A DNA stretch of 64,000 nucleotides from NCBI RefSeq assembly GCF_010500915.1, contig NZ_JAAAWP010000009.1:1-64000 (forward strand), in the 5' to 3' direction. The stretch comes from Alteromonas hispanica (GTDB taxonomy: Bacteria; Pseudomonadota; Gammaproteobacteria; Enterobacterales; Alteromonadaceae). The notes beneath the pieces are model-generated. The model was given only the letters and a program-made list of their open reading frames with translations, ran no database searches and had not been told where the DNA came from. The position numbers and the translations under genes are program-made. Below are positions 9,319 through 18,300 of this stretch, in pieces; positions within the stretch are counted from its first letter, which is position 1; each line of letters starts with the position of its first letter.

Positions 9319-10947
9319 TTACATCCAAGACTTCCGCGTAGACTCAACCTCCAATAGCACATTATTGGCGAGTGTTTTTACATAACCCTCTGGTAAAAAA
9401 GGCACTGTAACCGAGCCTGAAGCCAAAACGAACTTGATTGAAGCCAGTTTTCGTCTTCGCATAAACACGCTCTGCTTAACAATAACCTGCTGTATTTTGT
9501 AAGGCTCGAAGCACAGGTAATCAACACCAATTCGACCACGTCTTATGTAAACATATTGGCTATCAGAAGCGATCCCCCAACGCCACCATCGCAGCGTTAG
9601 AAGCAAGCTTGCCAATATCAACAGTCCTAAAGACGCGAGCAAAATATCGAGCTCCGCAGATACAGTCCCAATGAGCAATAATATTGAGACTGGGATACTC
9701 CACGCCGTAAGTAACCAATGAAGAATAAATCGCTTACTGATACCAAGGTAGTCGCTTCGATGTAGCTGGCAGTTCGGCATCACTTCTTGACTCAGTGCAA
9801 CCGCTTCTTGCTCTGTAACCGATGGCACAATAAGCTTATTTGGCGACATGAGCTCTTGAACTTGTTGACCTGCCGTGGAGTTTTGTTCAAAGTACAAGTT
9901 GACTCGTTTGAGTACTTTATCCAGCCAGTCTTGCTTAGCGGTGATCATTTGAATACGGGAGGCTCGCATGCTGACTTCTTGTTTATTAAGCAACCCGCTG
10001 CGGCGAATATACCGGTCGTCACTGCGAGATAAGGTATAGCCATAAAAAGTAAATAGTGCTCCACCCACACTGAGCAGTGCCATAGCGGCCATAAGCATCA
10101 TCAGAATTACAAAGGCGTAAAGCCCGAACTGCCACCATGCCACAGTCTGCTCACCCACCAACTGATTGAGTTGAAGTCCTTTGTCGGCCAGCCATTCCGA
10201 GACTAAGCCAATAGCATCGTCGTAAAATGGTGCCGCAGCACCAAGTATTATCCACACTCGATTGTTGGTAATGCCGTGAATAACAATATCGCCAATCGAA
10301 CGGGTGTTAAGCACCTCTTCGTCGTGTTCGTTAGTGTTATTTTGATAAGCCCCGGCATTATCTGCTTCATTAATTTCGCTATCGCTTACAGGAGCTTGGT
10401 GATGATTACCGCCATCGTCTTTTGTTTTTTCTGCCAATACCTGCTTACGTAATGCATTTGCATACGCTAAAGGTACAGCGACAATATTGGCTTCTTCTTT
10501 GCCACTTCCTGCTGTATCTAGCACCACCAGTGCATAACCAAAGGGACGATAATAAAAAGGATGTTCTATTTTTACGTTTTGTATACGCCAGAAGGGTAAA
10601 TTGGTGTAGCGACGCTGAAACACGCCAGTATGAATTTCTACATGCTGGTTGTGTATTCGAAACGTATACATAAAGAAGCTGATTAAACCACTTATCACCG
10701 CTGTGCTAACCAATACACCTATGGTTATGTACGCCTCCGGTGAATTTAAATTACTGAGAATGTTAGAACCAATGGCCAAAGCGGGGATGATGTAAATAAG
10801 GCCTTGAGCAGAATTTTTTATATTTCGCACTGAAAAATACAGTATGGCAATTAAAGCGAGCCTCTGCCAAGCATCACCGGTCTCTACTTCAACGCCAGCT
10901 TTTACCTCTGCATCAGCTTTTACTTCTTCAACAGATTTGGTGTCCAC
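9319..10947 (-). CDS. PH domain-containing membrane protein, YdbT-like (bPH2/DUF304)
   Basis: Inner-membrane protein of 542 residues with repeated bacterial PH (DUF304) modules. Each follows a hydrophobic pair: FRIHNQHVEIHTGVFQRRYTNLPFWRIQNVKIE (about 95-127), YTLSRSDDRYIRRSGLLNKQEVSMRASRIQMI (about 300-335) and YVYIRRGRIGVDYLCFEPYKIQQV (about 465-490). The arrangement matches Bacillus YdbT, an unassigned membrane protein paired with YdbS. A Gln/Asn/Glu-rich cytoplasmic stretch lies near 175-215. The start is GTG at 10947, whose G is shared with the TAG stop of the upstream gene, so translation is coupled. Function is unknown; in Bacillus the ydbST pair affects resistance to amylolysin. Confidence 0.85.
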   Translation of the reverse strand: MDTKSVEEVKADAEVKAGVEVETGDAWQRLALIAILYFSVRNIKNSAQGLIYIIPALAIGSNILSNLNSPEAYITIGVLVSTAVISGLISFFMYTFRIHNQHVEIHTGVFQRRYTNLPFWRIQNVKIEHPFYYRPFGYALVVLDTAGSGKEEANIVAVPLAYANALRKQVLAEKTKDDGGNHHQAPVSDSEINEADNAGAYQNNTNEHDEEVLNTRSIGDIVIHGITNNRVWIILGAAAPFYDDAIGLVSEWLADKGLQLNQLVGEQTVAWWQFGLYAFVILMMLMAAMALLSVGGALFTFYGYTLSRSDDRYIRRSGLLNKQEVSMRASRIQMITAKQDWLDKVLKRVNLYFEQNSTAGQQVQELMSPNKLIVPSVTEQEAVALSQEVMPNCQLHRSDYLGISKRFILHWLLTAWSIPVSILLLIGTVSAELDILLASLGLLILASLLLTLRWWRWGIASDSQYVYIRRGRIGVDYLCFEPYKIQQVIVKQSVFMRRRKLASIKFVLASGSVTVPFLPEGYVKTLANNVLLEVESTRKSWM

Positions 10948-11498
10948 TAGCGCGCACTCACATCTTTATGATCGAGTATGAACTGCCTTATTCGGTTTGC
11001 GTCATCCACTTCCAAACCAGGTATTTCAAACGTATGCATCTCGCCACCAGCTGAAAACACCTGAAGCGATGCAAGCCCGGCCCAGCGCGCAAGAGGGCCT
11101 CGTTTTAGCTCAACGTGTTGCACACGAAGTATGGGCTGACAGGATAACTGACGAAAGACCAGTCCCGATTGCTTGCTGATATCCTGCTCTCTTACCGCAA
11201 ACTTGATTTTTTTATCGGCAAAGAAATGATAGGTAAACCACAACACCCCTAAAATTGCTACAACAGCAAAGGCGTAGGGAAATATTCGCCTCAACTCATC
11301 GGGTATGCTGAAGAATGTTTGGTATCGCCCTGTAGTAATAGCGCTAAGTATAAGTAGCGTAATAGTGGCGCTTACACCTAAATTTATAAGGCGATATTTT
11401 TTTGAAACGGGAGTTAGTGGTAAAGCCTCTAACGCCGGAAGGTCATCCTGAGATAAGGGTTCGTTAGAAAACCCTCCTGTGTTTGAGGCTGAAAACAT
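10947..11498 (-). CDS. PH domain-containing membrane protein, YdbS-like (bPH2/DUF304)
   Basis: Protein of 183 residues with two hydrophobic segments (about 36-58 and 72-92) followed by one bPH2 domain (about 95-175) in which VREQDISKQSGLVFRQLSCQPILRVQHVELKRGPLARWAGLASL is the conserved core of the DUF304 family. It has the usual size of YdbS and the usual partner, the three-module YdbT-like gene, which overlaps it by one base. The pair probably forms one membrane complex. No enzymatic motif is visible. Confidence 0.85.
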   Translation of the reverse strand: MFSASNTGGFSNEPLSQDDLPALEALPLTPVSKKYRLINLGVSATITLLILSAITTGRYQTFFSIPDELRRIFPYAFAVVAILGVLWFTYHFFADKKIKFAVREQDISKQSGLVFRQLSCQPILRVQHVELKRGPLARWAGLASLQVFSAGGEMHTFEIPGLEVDDANRIRQFILDHKDVSAR

Positions 11499-11544
11499 TT
11501 ACCTATTCCTTGTAGAGTGAATTTTGCAATGCAGGCTCAAAGCG

Positions 11545-13899
11545 CTAGTCGTCAAACTGCTGCTCGTTTAGCCAGCTATTCAACCCTTTCATATCGTGCT
11601 GTACCGCCATTTGCAACTCTTCAACCCAGTCGTGAACGTTTTCCCACCACGTAGGGTGATCGCCCTGTTGAATTTGATTAGCAATACGCTGCACTCTAGC
11701 TAAGCCTACCGAGCCCGCAGCCCCTTTAATTTTATGGGCTTGAGAACATACTTCTGACTTTTCGTCAGCGGTTAAACTCAACTGCAGTATTTCCATGTAT
11801 TCAGGCATTTTCTCTTGGAAAACTTTTACACTCGCCCGAACCATGTCATCCCCTATGGTATCTACTAACATCTCCAACAAGTCCATATCTAAAATGTTAC
11901 TTAATGTTTTGTTGGGCTCTGCGCGCTCAACCTGCCCCTCTATTTCTAACGGCGCTGGCGGAGCGTGGAATAGATCATTAAATACCTCAATCACTCGAGA
12001 CTTTTTAATAGGCTTGGCAATAACGTCGTCCATACCGTTTTCTAAATACTCATCACGCTTTTTAATTACGTTAGCGGTTAGTGCAACTATGGGCGTTTGC
12101 ATCACCAGGTCTTCTTCAATCAGCGTGCTGGCTACATCGAACCCTGTCATATCGGGTAGCTGAATATCGAGCAAGATTAGGTCGTACTGTGTTTCTCTGG
12201 CTTTATCTAAGGCTTCTTGCCCGGTCATGGCCACGTCAACCCGCTGGCCGAGCTTTTCAAGCAGCGCTTTAGCTACCATCACATTCAGCTCAATATCTTC
12301 TACCAGTAATATGTTTAAGCCTGTTACTTCAAGCTCTGCCACTTTCATCGGGCTATTAGAAATTTGAACCGGAAGAATAATTTCAAAGCGCGTTCCCTTA
12401 CCTACGGTACTGGTAACGTTAATTTCACCGCTCATCAAATCGACCATCTGCTTACAGATTGCCAACCCTATTCCCGTACCGGTAGCCGATTGGTGATCTG
12501 GGTGATCAACCTGATAATACATGGCAAAAATTTTGTCTATTTCACTTTCAGGAATACCCACGCCGGTATCTTCAATAATAAAGGTAACAAAGGCTTTGTC
12601 ATTTTCAGGCTTGGTGGCAGAAACCGACAGGCTTACATGGCCTTTTTGAGTAAACTTCACCGCATTGAAAAGGATATTCCACAATATTTGGCGCAGTCGC
12701 GTGCCGTCTATTTCAACTAAACGAGGCAATGGCTCTTTTATAGTCGTTTTCAACTCGAGCTGTTTATCTCCAGCAAGTAATCGAATAATACTGCTGAGCT
12801 CTTCGGTGAAGTCTTTCAGCGATATGGTTTTCAAACTCAGCTCTAGTTTGTCTCTACCAAGTTTGTCTAAGTCGATAATATCGTTGAAAATGTTACCCAA
12901 TGTTATAGCGCTAGCATAAATAGTACTTACCCAGCTAAATTGTTCTTCAGAGAGTTCGGTATCGCGAAGCATGCGGCTTAAGCCCACAATGCCGTTAAGC
13001 GGCGTTCGCAGCTCATGACTGATGGTGGCAATAAAGCGAGTTTTATCTGTGTTGGCTTTTGCTGCTGCATTTTCCGCTTGTTTGCGCTCGGTCATATCTC
13101 GACCAAACGATAGCAAACCCAGTCTGTTGTCTTCTTTATCAAAGAAAGGAACGCGCTTCATTTCGAAGTAACGGCGTCTGCCATCGGCAAATTTAAGCCA
13201 CAACTCTTCGGTGATACTGGCATTTGTCTCAAGTACTTCGTGATCACTAGCAACAATTTGTCGAGCTAATTCTTCTTCGTAGACATCTTCAGGGGTTAGT
13301 CCAAGCAGCTCTTGCTCAGTCTTGCCTGTCATTAGCTCGGCAATACGGTTACAGCCTGCAAACTGCCCTTCTTCATTGCGATAGTATATTAGGTCTGGCG
13401 ATGCATCGATAATAGAACGCAGTAAAGTCGATAACCTGCGCGCCTGAGCTTCTTGTTCAGATTTATTTTTTATCTCTTGTTCCAAGTCTTTAAAGAGACC
13501 TTCGCGCTCTTCTTGGGCAATTTTGCGCTGCTCAATTTCGTGATTTAACTGGCGTATGTTGCTCTGAAGCTCACGATTTAAAAACACATCTTCCTCACGA
13601 AGACTTTCAAGTTGGCTAACCACTTCTTTCAAATTTGTGCGTGAGTTTTCAAGCTGCTTTATAAGCTCACTAAAAAAGTACAATACCCAAGGTGCCGAGA
13701 GCATAGTAAGCACCACTGCACTGATGAAATCATCGGGCTGTACCTGACTGCCCAGGCTTACACGAATGACATATGAGCCACCCAAGGTAAATACCAGGGA
13801 AAATACAACAAATAAAATACTGAGTTTTAAGGTGCCGAAGCGCTGCACAAATTGGGCAAATCGAATAGCCCAAGAGTCATTAGGGGAGTCTGAATGCAT
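11545..13899 (-). CDS. arcB: Aerobic respiration control sensor kinase ArcB
   Basis: Inner-membrane hybrid histidine kinase of 784 residues that lines up with E. coli ArcB (778) end to end. Order: two transmembrane helices (about 25-47 and 58-78), a coiled-coil linker (about 80-155), a PAS domain (about 157-270), HisKA with FIATISHELRTPLNGIVGLS (His295), HATPase_c with TGTGIGLAICK, a receiver with LLVEDIELNV and DLILLDIQLPDMTG, and an HPt domain with AHKIKGAAGSVGL. ArcB senses the quinone pool and phosphorylates ArcA. E. coli uses Cys180 and Cys241 as redox switches: the first is kept here (Cys183 in AGCNR) but the second is Tyr244 (RRRYFEMKRVPFF). ArcA is not in the window. The gene lies alone upstream of ydbST-like genes. 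Confidence 0.95.
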   Translation of the reverse strand: MHSDSPNDSWAIRFAQFVQRFGTLKLSILFVVFSLVFTLGGSYVIRVSLGSQVQPDDFISAVVLTMLSAPWVLYFFSELIKQLENSRTNLKEVVSQLESLREEDVFLNRELQSNIRQLNHEIEQRKIAQEEREGLFKDLEQEIKNKSEQEAQARRLSTLLRSIIDASPDLIYYRNEEGQFAGCNRIAELMTGKTEQELLGLTPEDVYEEELARQIVASDHEVLETNASITEELWLKFADGRRRYFEMKRVPFFDKEDNRLGLLSFGRDMTERKQAENAAAKANTDKTRFIATISHELRTPLNGIVGLSRMLRDTELSEEQFSWVSTIYASAITLGNIFNDIIDLDKLGRDKLELSLKTISLKDFTEELSSIIRLLAGDKQLELKTTIKEPLPRLVEIDGTRLRQILWNILFNAVKFTQKGHVSLSVSATKPENDKAFVTFIIEDTGVGIPESEIDKIFAMYYQVDHPDHQSATGTGIGLAICKQMVDLMSGEINVTSTVGKGTRFEIILPVQISNSPMKVAELEVTGLNILLVEDIELNVMVAKALLEKLGQRVDVAMTGQEALDKARETQYDLILLDIQLPDMTGFDVASTLIEEDLVMQTPIVALTANVIKKRDEYLENGMDDVIAKPIKKSRVIEVFNDLFHAPPAPLEIEGQVERAEPNKTLSNILDMDLLEMLVDTIGDDMVRASVKVFQEKMPEYMEILQLSLTADEKSEVCSQAHKIKGAAGSVGLARVQRIANQIQQGDHPTWWENVHDWVEELQMAVQHDMKGLNSWLNEQQFDD

Positions 13900-14026
13900 G
13901 TACGTCTAGTCTGTAACCATTTTCTCTATCCTATCAGGCTTTATCGTTTTCTGGAATGCATCAAAAAGTGCCATAAACTAGTGTAGTCATATTTGGCGAT
14001 GATAATTTAGACAAAGGCCTCTTCTT

Positions 14027-14713
14027 TTAGGTTTCAGACTCGTCTATGGCTACATCAAGAGCTTGAGCACTTATCGCTTGGTTAACCAAATAACTGCGAA
14101 GCTTATTTAAGGGAAACGCGGGGCCCGGATCTACCTTTCTTTTTGGTGCTATTTCCTGATGACCTACAACATACCTAATATGATAGTGATCACACAGTAC
14201 CCTGCATAATTCAAACGTGCGTTGCAGCTGTCGTTCGCTGTATCTATGCCAAAAGGTTTGAAGTGGCGCTGATGAGTTGGCGTTTGTGTGAACGAATACC
14301 TCGCCGGGCTGGTACTTTTTACCAAACCAACTTGAATATTCACCGTGGCCGCTGGCTTTAAGCTGACCCGCATTGTCTAACTCAATGCCAATGGAGTAAT
14401 TATTTAACTGCTGGCGCCCGTCGAAGCTACTTTTACCTGCATGCCATGCTATGGCATTAAACGGCAAGAGCTGCACGACGTCACCATTTTGCCCCACTAC
14501 AATATGGGCTGACACCTTACTGTCTTTGTTCTGCATATGCTTAACAGAAGAAGCCAAGCTCCCACCGCCGGTGAAGTGAATAACAAGAGTATCGGGCAAC
14601 TCTTTAAATTCACCCGACGTATTCAAAGTGGTGACGTGAGAAATGTTATCACCTGATAACCGATGATTATGTAGTTTTATTGTCTCTGATATCGTCGAAT
14701 ATAGCATGGTCAC
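14027..14713 (-). CDS. N-acetylmuramoyl-L-alanine amidase, AmpD-like (Amidase_2)
   Basis: Protein of 228 residues without a signal peptide, hence probably cytoplasmic as AmpD. AmpD family zinc ligands are present: His46 (LVIHFTGGG), His185 (VVGHQEIAP) and Asp195 (KRKVDPGPAF), with Lys193 as the transition-state residue. The 10-residue spacing of the last two equals that of AmpD. Such enzymes cleave the amide bond between muramic acid and the stem peptide, recycling anhydromuropeptides or trimming wall fragments. The C-terminus is longer than AmpD's. It is not beside ampE or any prophage gene. Either a second AmpD paralogue or a domesticated phage-type amidase is possible. Confidence 0.85.
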   Translation of the reverse strand: MTMLYSTISETIKLHNHRLSGDNISHVTTLNTSGEFKELPDTLVIHFTGGGSLASSVKHMQNKDSKVSAHIVVGQNGDVVQLLPFNAIAWHAGKSSFDGRQQLNNYSIGIELDNAGQLKASGHGEYSSWFGKKYQPGEVFVHTNANSSAPLQTFWHRYSERQLQRTFELCRVLCDHYHIRYVVGHQEIAPKRKVDPGPAFPLNKLRSYLVNQAISAQALDVAIDESET

Positions 14714-15329
14714 AACATTGATTATTCTGATTGCTAGCGAGTTCGACTACAGTGAATTCTAACTACTCTATATTCACAAGATCACGCCCAAGTGATTAAA
14801 CTTTGTTCAATATAGCAAATTACTTATTTAAGTGGAACGGTTTATTTACAAGTAAATAAAAATACAAAAAACAGGCTCTTGACTAGATAAAACAAAGAAT
14901 TTACTGAATAATTATTCAAATAAAATTAATGAATGAGAAGTATTATCATTTGTTTGAAATTTTCATTTACCCAAAATCACTTTATAACATTATTGTTACA
15001 AACCTAAATTAATGCATGTATCACATTGATAAGGCTATTATTTTTTATCATTATACTAATTCACTAGTTCCATAGCTTTTTTTAGGTTTGATTTTAGTTT
15101 TCAATGTGGGTATTTTGTACGGCCCGCATCGCATCAATGCATAAAAATGCGGAACGGCTGGAACCCTCTAATAATAATTAACGACAAGAAAGACGCATGT
15201 GCCGGCGTTATTCATCAGAATAATTGCTTGAGCACGAAAAGATGTCTAATTATGTTTCGATACGCAAACCTAGGCGCATCTGCACGCAACGCATACCTTG
15301 CCCAGTCTAAAGGTTGAAGGAGTTAATAG
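14714..15329 (+). promoter_or_regulatory. Long leader upstream of gltB
   Basis: A 616-bp stretch without a convincing coding region, strongly AT-rich in its first 400 bases. It holds several inverted repeats: TTTATTTAC-AA-GTAAATAAA (14841-14860), CCGCAT ... ATGCGG enclosing 17 bases (15124-15152) and TTATTC-ATCA-GAATAA (15208-15223). The gltB promoter and binding sites for nitrogen or amino-acid regulators (Lrp in enterics) are expected here. No sigma-54 -24/-12 element with the right spacing was recognised. AAGGAG precedes the gltB start. Confidence 0.45.
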
Positions 15330-18300
15330 ATGAGTTTATACAATCCCAACGATTCCCGGGATAACTGTGGGTTCGGCCTAATAGCCCACACTCACGGGGA
15401 AGCCAGTCATGAATTGGTGACCACTGCAATTCACGGTTTAGACCGAATGCAACACAGAGGCGGTATCGCTGCCGACGGTAAAACCGGTGACGGCTGTGGT
15501 TTATTGCTACAAAAGCCAGACGCCTTCTTCCATTCCATCGCCTCTGAGAACGGCTGGAAGCTGAGTAAGAAGTATGGCGTTGGTATGGTTTTTTTGAATC
15601 AGGACCCTGTACTTGCGCAAGCCGCGCGTGAAGTACTCAATGAAGAATTAGAAAAAGAAACCCTGTCTGTGGTGGGTTGGCGAGAAGTGCCAGTTGACAA
15701 ATCTGTGCTCGGCGAACTTGCCCTTACCGGTGTACCACAAATAGAACAGGTTTTCGTTAACGCCCCTGCGGGGTGGAGAAAACGCGATCTAGAACGTCGT
15801 CTTTATATGATTAGACGTCGTGCTGAAAAGCGCCTTGAAAACGATCCAGACTTTTATGTTGCCTGTTTATCTGGACTTGTAACTATTTATAAAGGCTTGG
15901 TAATGCCGAAAGACTTACCAACCTTCTATCTTGATCTAGCTGACGAACGCATGAAAAGCGCCATTTGTGTTTTTCACCAGCGTTTCTCTACAAATACCTT
16001 GCCTCGTTGGCCACTTGCTCAACCATTCCGTTTCCTTGCGCACAATGGTGAAATTAACACCATTAAAGGGAACCGCGATTGGGCTATGGCTCGAGCGGCG
16101 AAGTTTTCAACGCCACTTATTCCAGATCTAAAAGACGCAGCACCTTTTGTTAACACTGAAGGCTCAGATTCGTCGTCTTTAGACAATATGCTTGAGCTAT
16201 TCCTCGCAGGCGGTATGGATTTATTCCGCGCCATGCGTTTATTAGTGCCGCCAGCGTATCAAAACAACAAAACAATGGACGACGACCTACGTGCATTTTA
16301 CGAGTTTAACTCTATGCACATGGAACCGTGGGATGGCCCTGCGGGAATCGTGTTAACCAACGGCCGTCACGTTGCATGTAACTTGGATAGAAACGGCCTT
16401 CGTCCAGCGCGCTACGTTATTACCAAAAATGGTTTTATTACCCTTGCTTCAGAAGTAGGTATTTGGGATTACGAGCAGTCAGATGTAATTGAAAAAGGCC
16501 GAGTTGGGCCAGGTGAAATGCTTGCGGTAGATACTTATACCGGCAAAATCTGGCGCTCAACTGAAATAGATGAAGAGCTTAAGGCAAGACATCCTTATAA
16601 AGAATGGTTAGAAAAGCACATTCGTCGTCTAACGCCAATTGAAAAGCTAGATGCATCTCTTATTGGTAAGCGTGTCTTCGATGACGACGCGATGGCCGTA
16701 TATCACAAACTTCACGCATACAGTTATGAAGAAATCCAGCAGGTTGTGAAGGTACTTGCAAAAGACGGTCAAGAAGCCGTTGGCTCTATGGGTGACGATA
16801 CTCCGATGGCGGTTATGTCGTCTCGTCAACGCACCATCTACGATTACTTCCGTCAGCAATTTGCACAGGTAACAAATCCGCCTATCGATCCGCTGCGTGA
16901 AAATCACGTGATGTCGCTGGCAACTTGTATAGGCCGCGAGCAAAACGTATTTAGCGAAACCTCGGGTTACGCCGATCGCGTGTTGTTCGACTCGCCGATA
17001 TTGATGTATACCGATCTTAAACAGCTTCGAGAGTTTAACCCAGAATACTATTATTCTGAGGTCATTGAACTTCAATACGCTCCTCAAGAAGGCTTGAAAA
17101 AGGCTGTTGAGAGAATTTGTAACGAAGTGGAAATGCTGGTTAAGAACAAGCGCGCGGCGTTTGTCATACTTTCAGATCGCAATATCAAGAAAAACCGTTT
17201 GGTAATTCCTGCAGCTATGGCCGTAGGTGCGGTTCAAAAGCGTCTTGTAGAAAAATCTCTACGCTGCGATGCAAACGTAGTAGTTGAAACGGCGAGTGCT
17301 CGCGATCCTCATCACTTTGCGGTACTCATCGGCTTAGGCGCAACAGCGGTTTACCCATTCCTTGCATACGAGACCATTGAACAGCTATGTGAAAAAGGCG
17401 AGCTAGATATTTCGCCTATGCAGGCCACGTTGAACTACCGTAAAGGTATCAACAAAGGCTTGTACAAAATCATGTCGAAAATGGGCATAAGCACAGTAGC
17501 TAGCTACCGCAGCTCCAAACTGTTTGAAGCAATTGGTATCAACAACGAAGTGATGCAGCTTTGCTTTAAAGGTGTAACGTCGCGTATTGAAGGCGCAAGT
17601 TTTGATGATTTCCACCAAGATCACATTAACTTGAACCGTATTGCTTGGCTAAAACGCAAGCCTATTTCACATGGCGGTCTACTAAAATACGTACACGACG
17701 GCGAGTACCATGCGTACAACCCTGACGTTGTAAAAACGTTGCAAAAAGCGGTAGTTTCTGGTGAATACACCGACTATCAAGAGTATGCCAAGCTAGTGAA
17801 TGAGCGTGCGCCGTCGCATATCCGCGACCTGCTCGCACTAAATCCAGAATGCGATCCTATTGATATAAGCGATGTAGAAGGTCCGGAGAATCTTTTCCCG
17901 CGCTTTGATACTGCAGCGATGTCAATTGGCGCACTGAGCCCAGAGGCTCACGAAGCCTTAGCCATTGCAATGAACCGCTTAGGTGGGCAATCGAACTCTG
18001 GAGAGGGTGGCGAACATCCATCTCGCTTCGGTACCGAGAAGAACTCAAAAATTAAGCAAGTGGCTTCAGGCCGTTTTGGTGTAACACCGCATTATCTGGT
18101 AAATGCTAACGTCATTCAGATTAAAGTGGCCCAGGGCGCGAAACCCGGAGAAGGTGGTCAGCTACCTGGTGACAAGGTGAATAAGTACATTGCACAGCTT
18201 CGTTTCTCTGTGCCAGGTGTAACGCTTATTTCACCACCACCGCACCACGACATTTATTCTATTGAAGATTTAGCCCAGCTTATCTTTGATTTGAAGCAGG

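Noticed and set aside
14027-14713. Amidase as a sign of a prophage
   Set aside because: No capsid, tail, integrase, holin or att-like sequence is near; arcB and gltB flank it.
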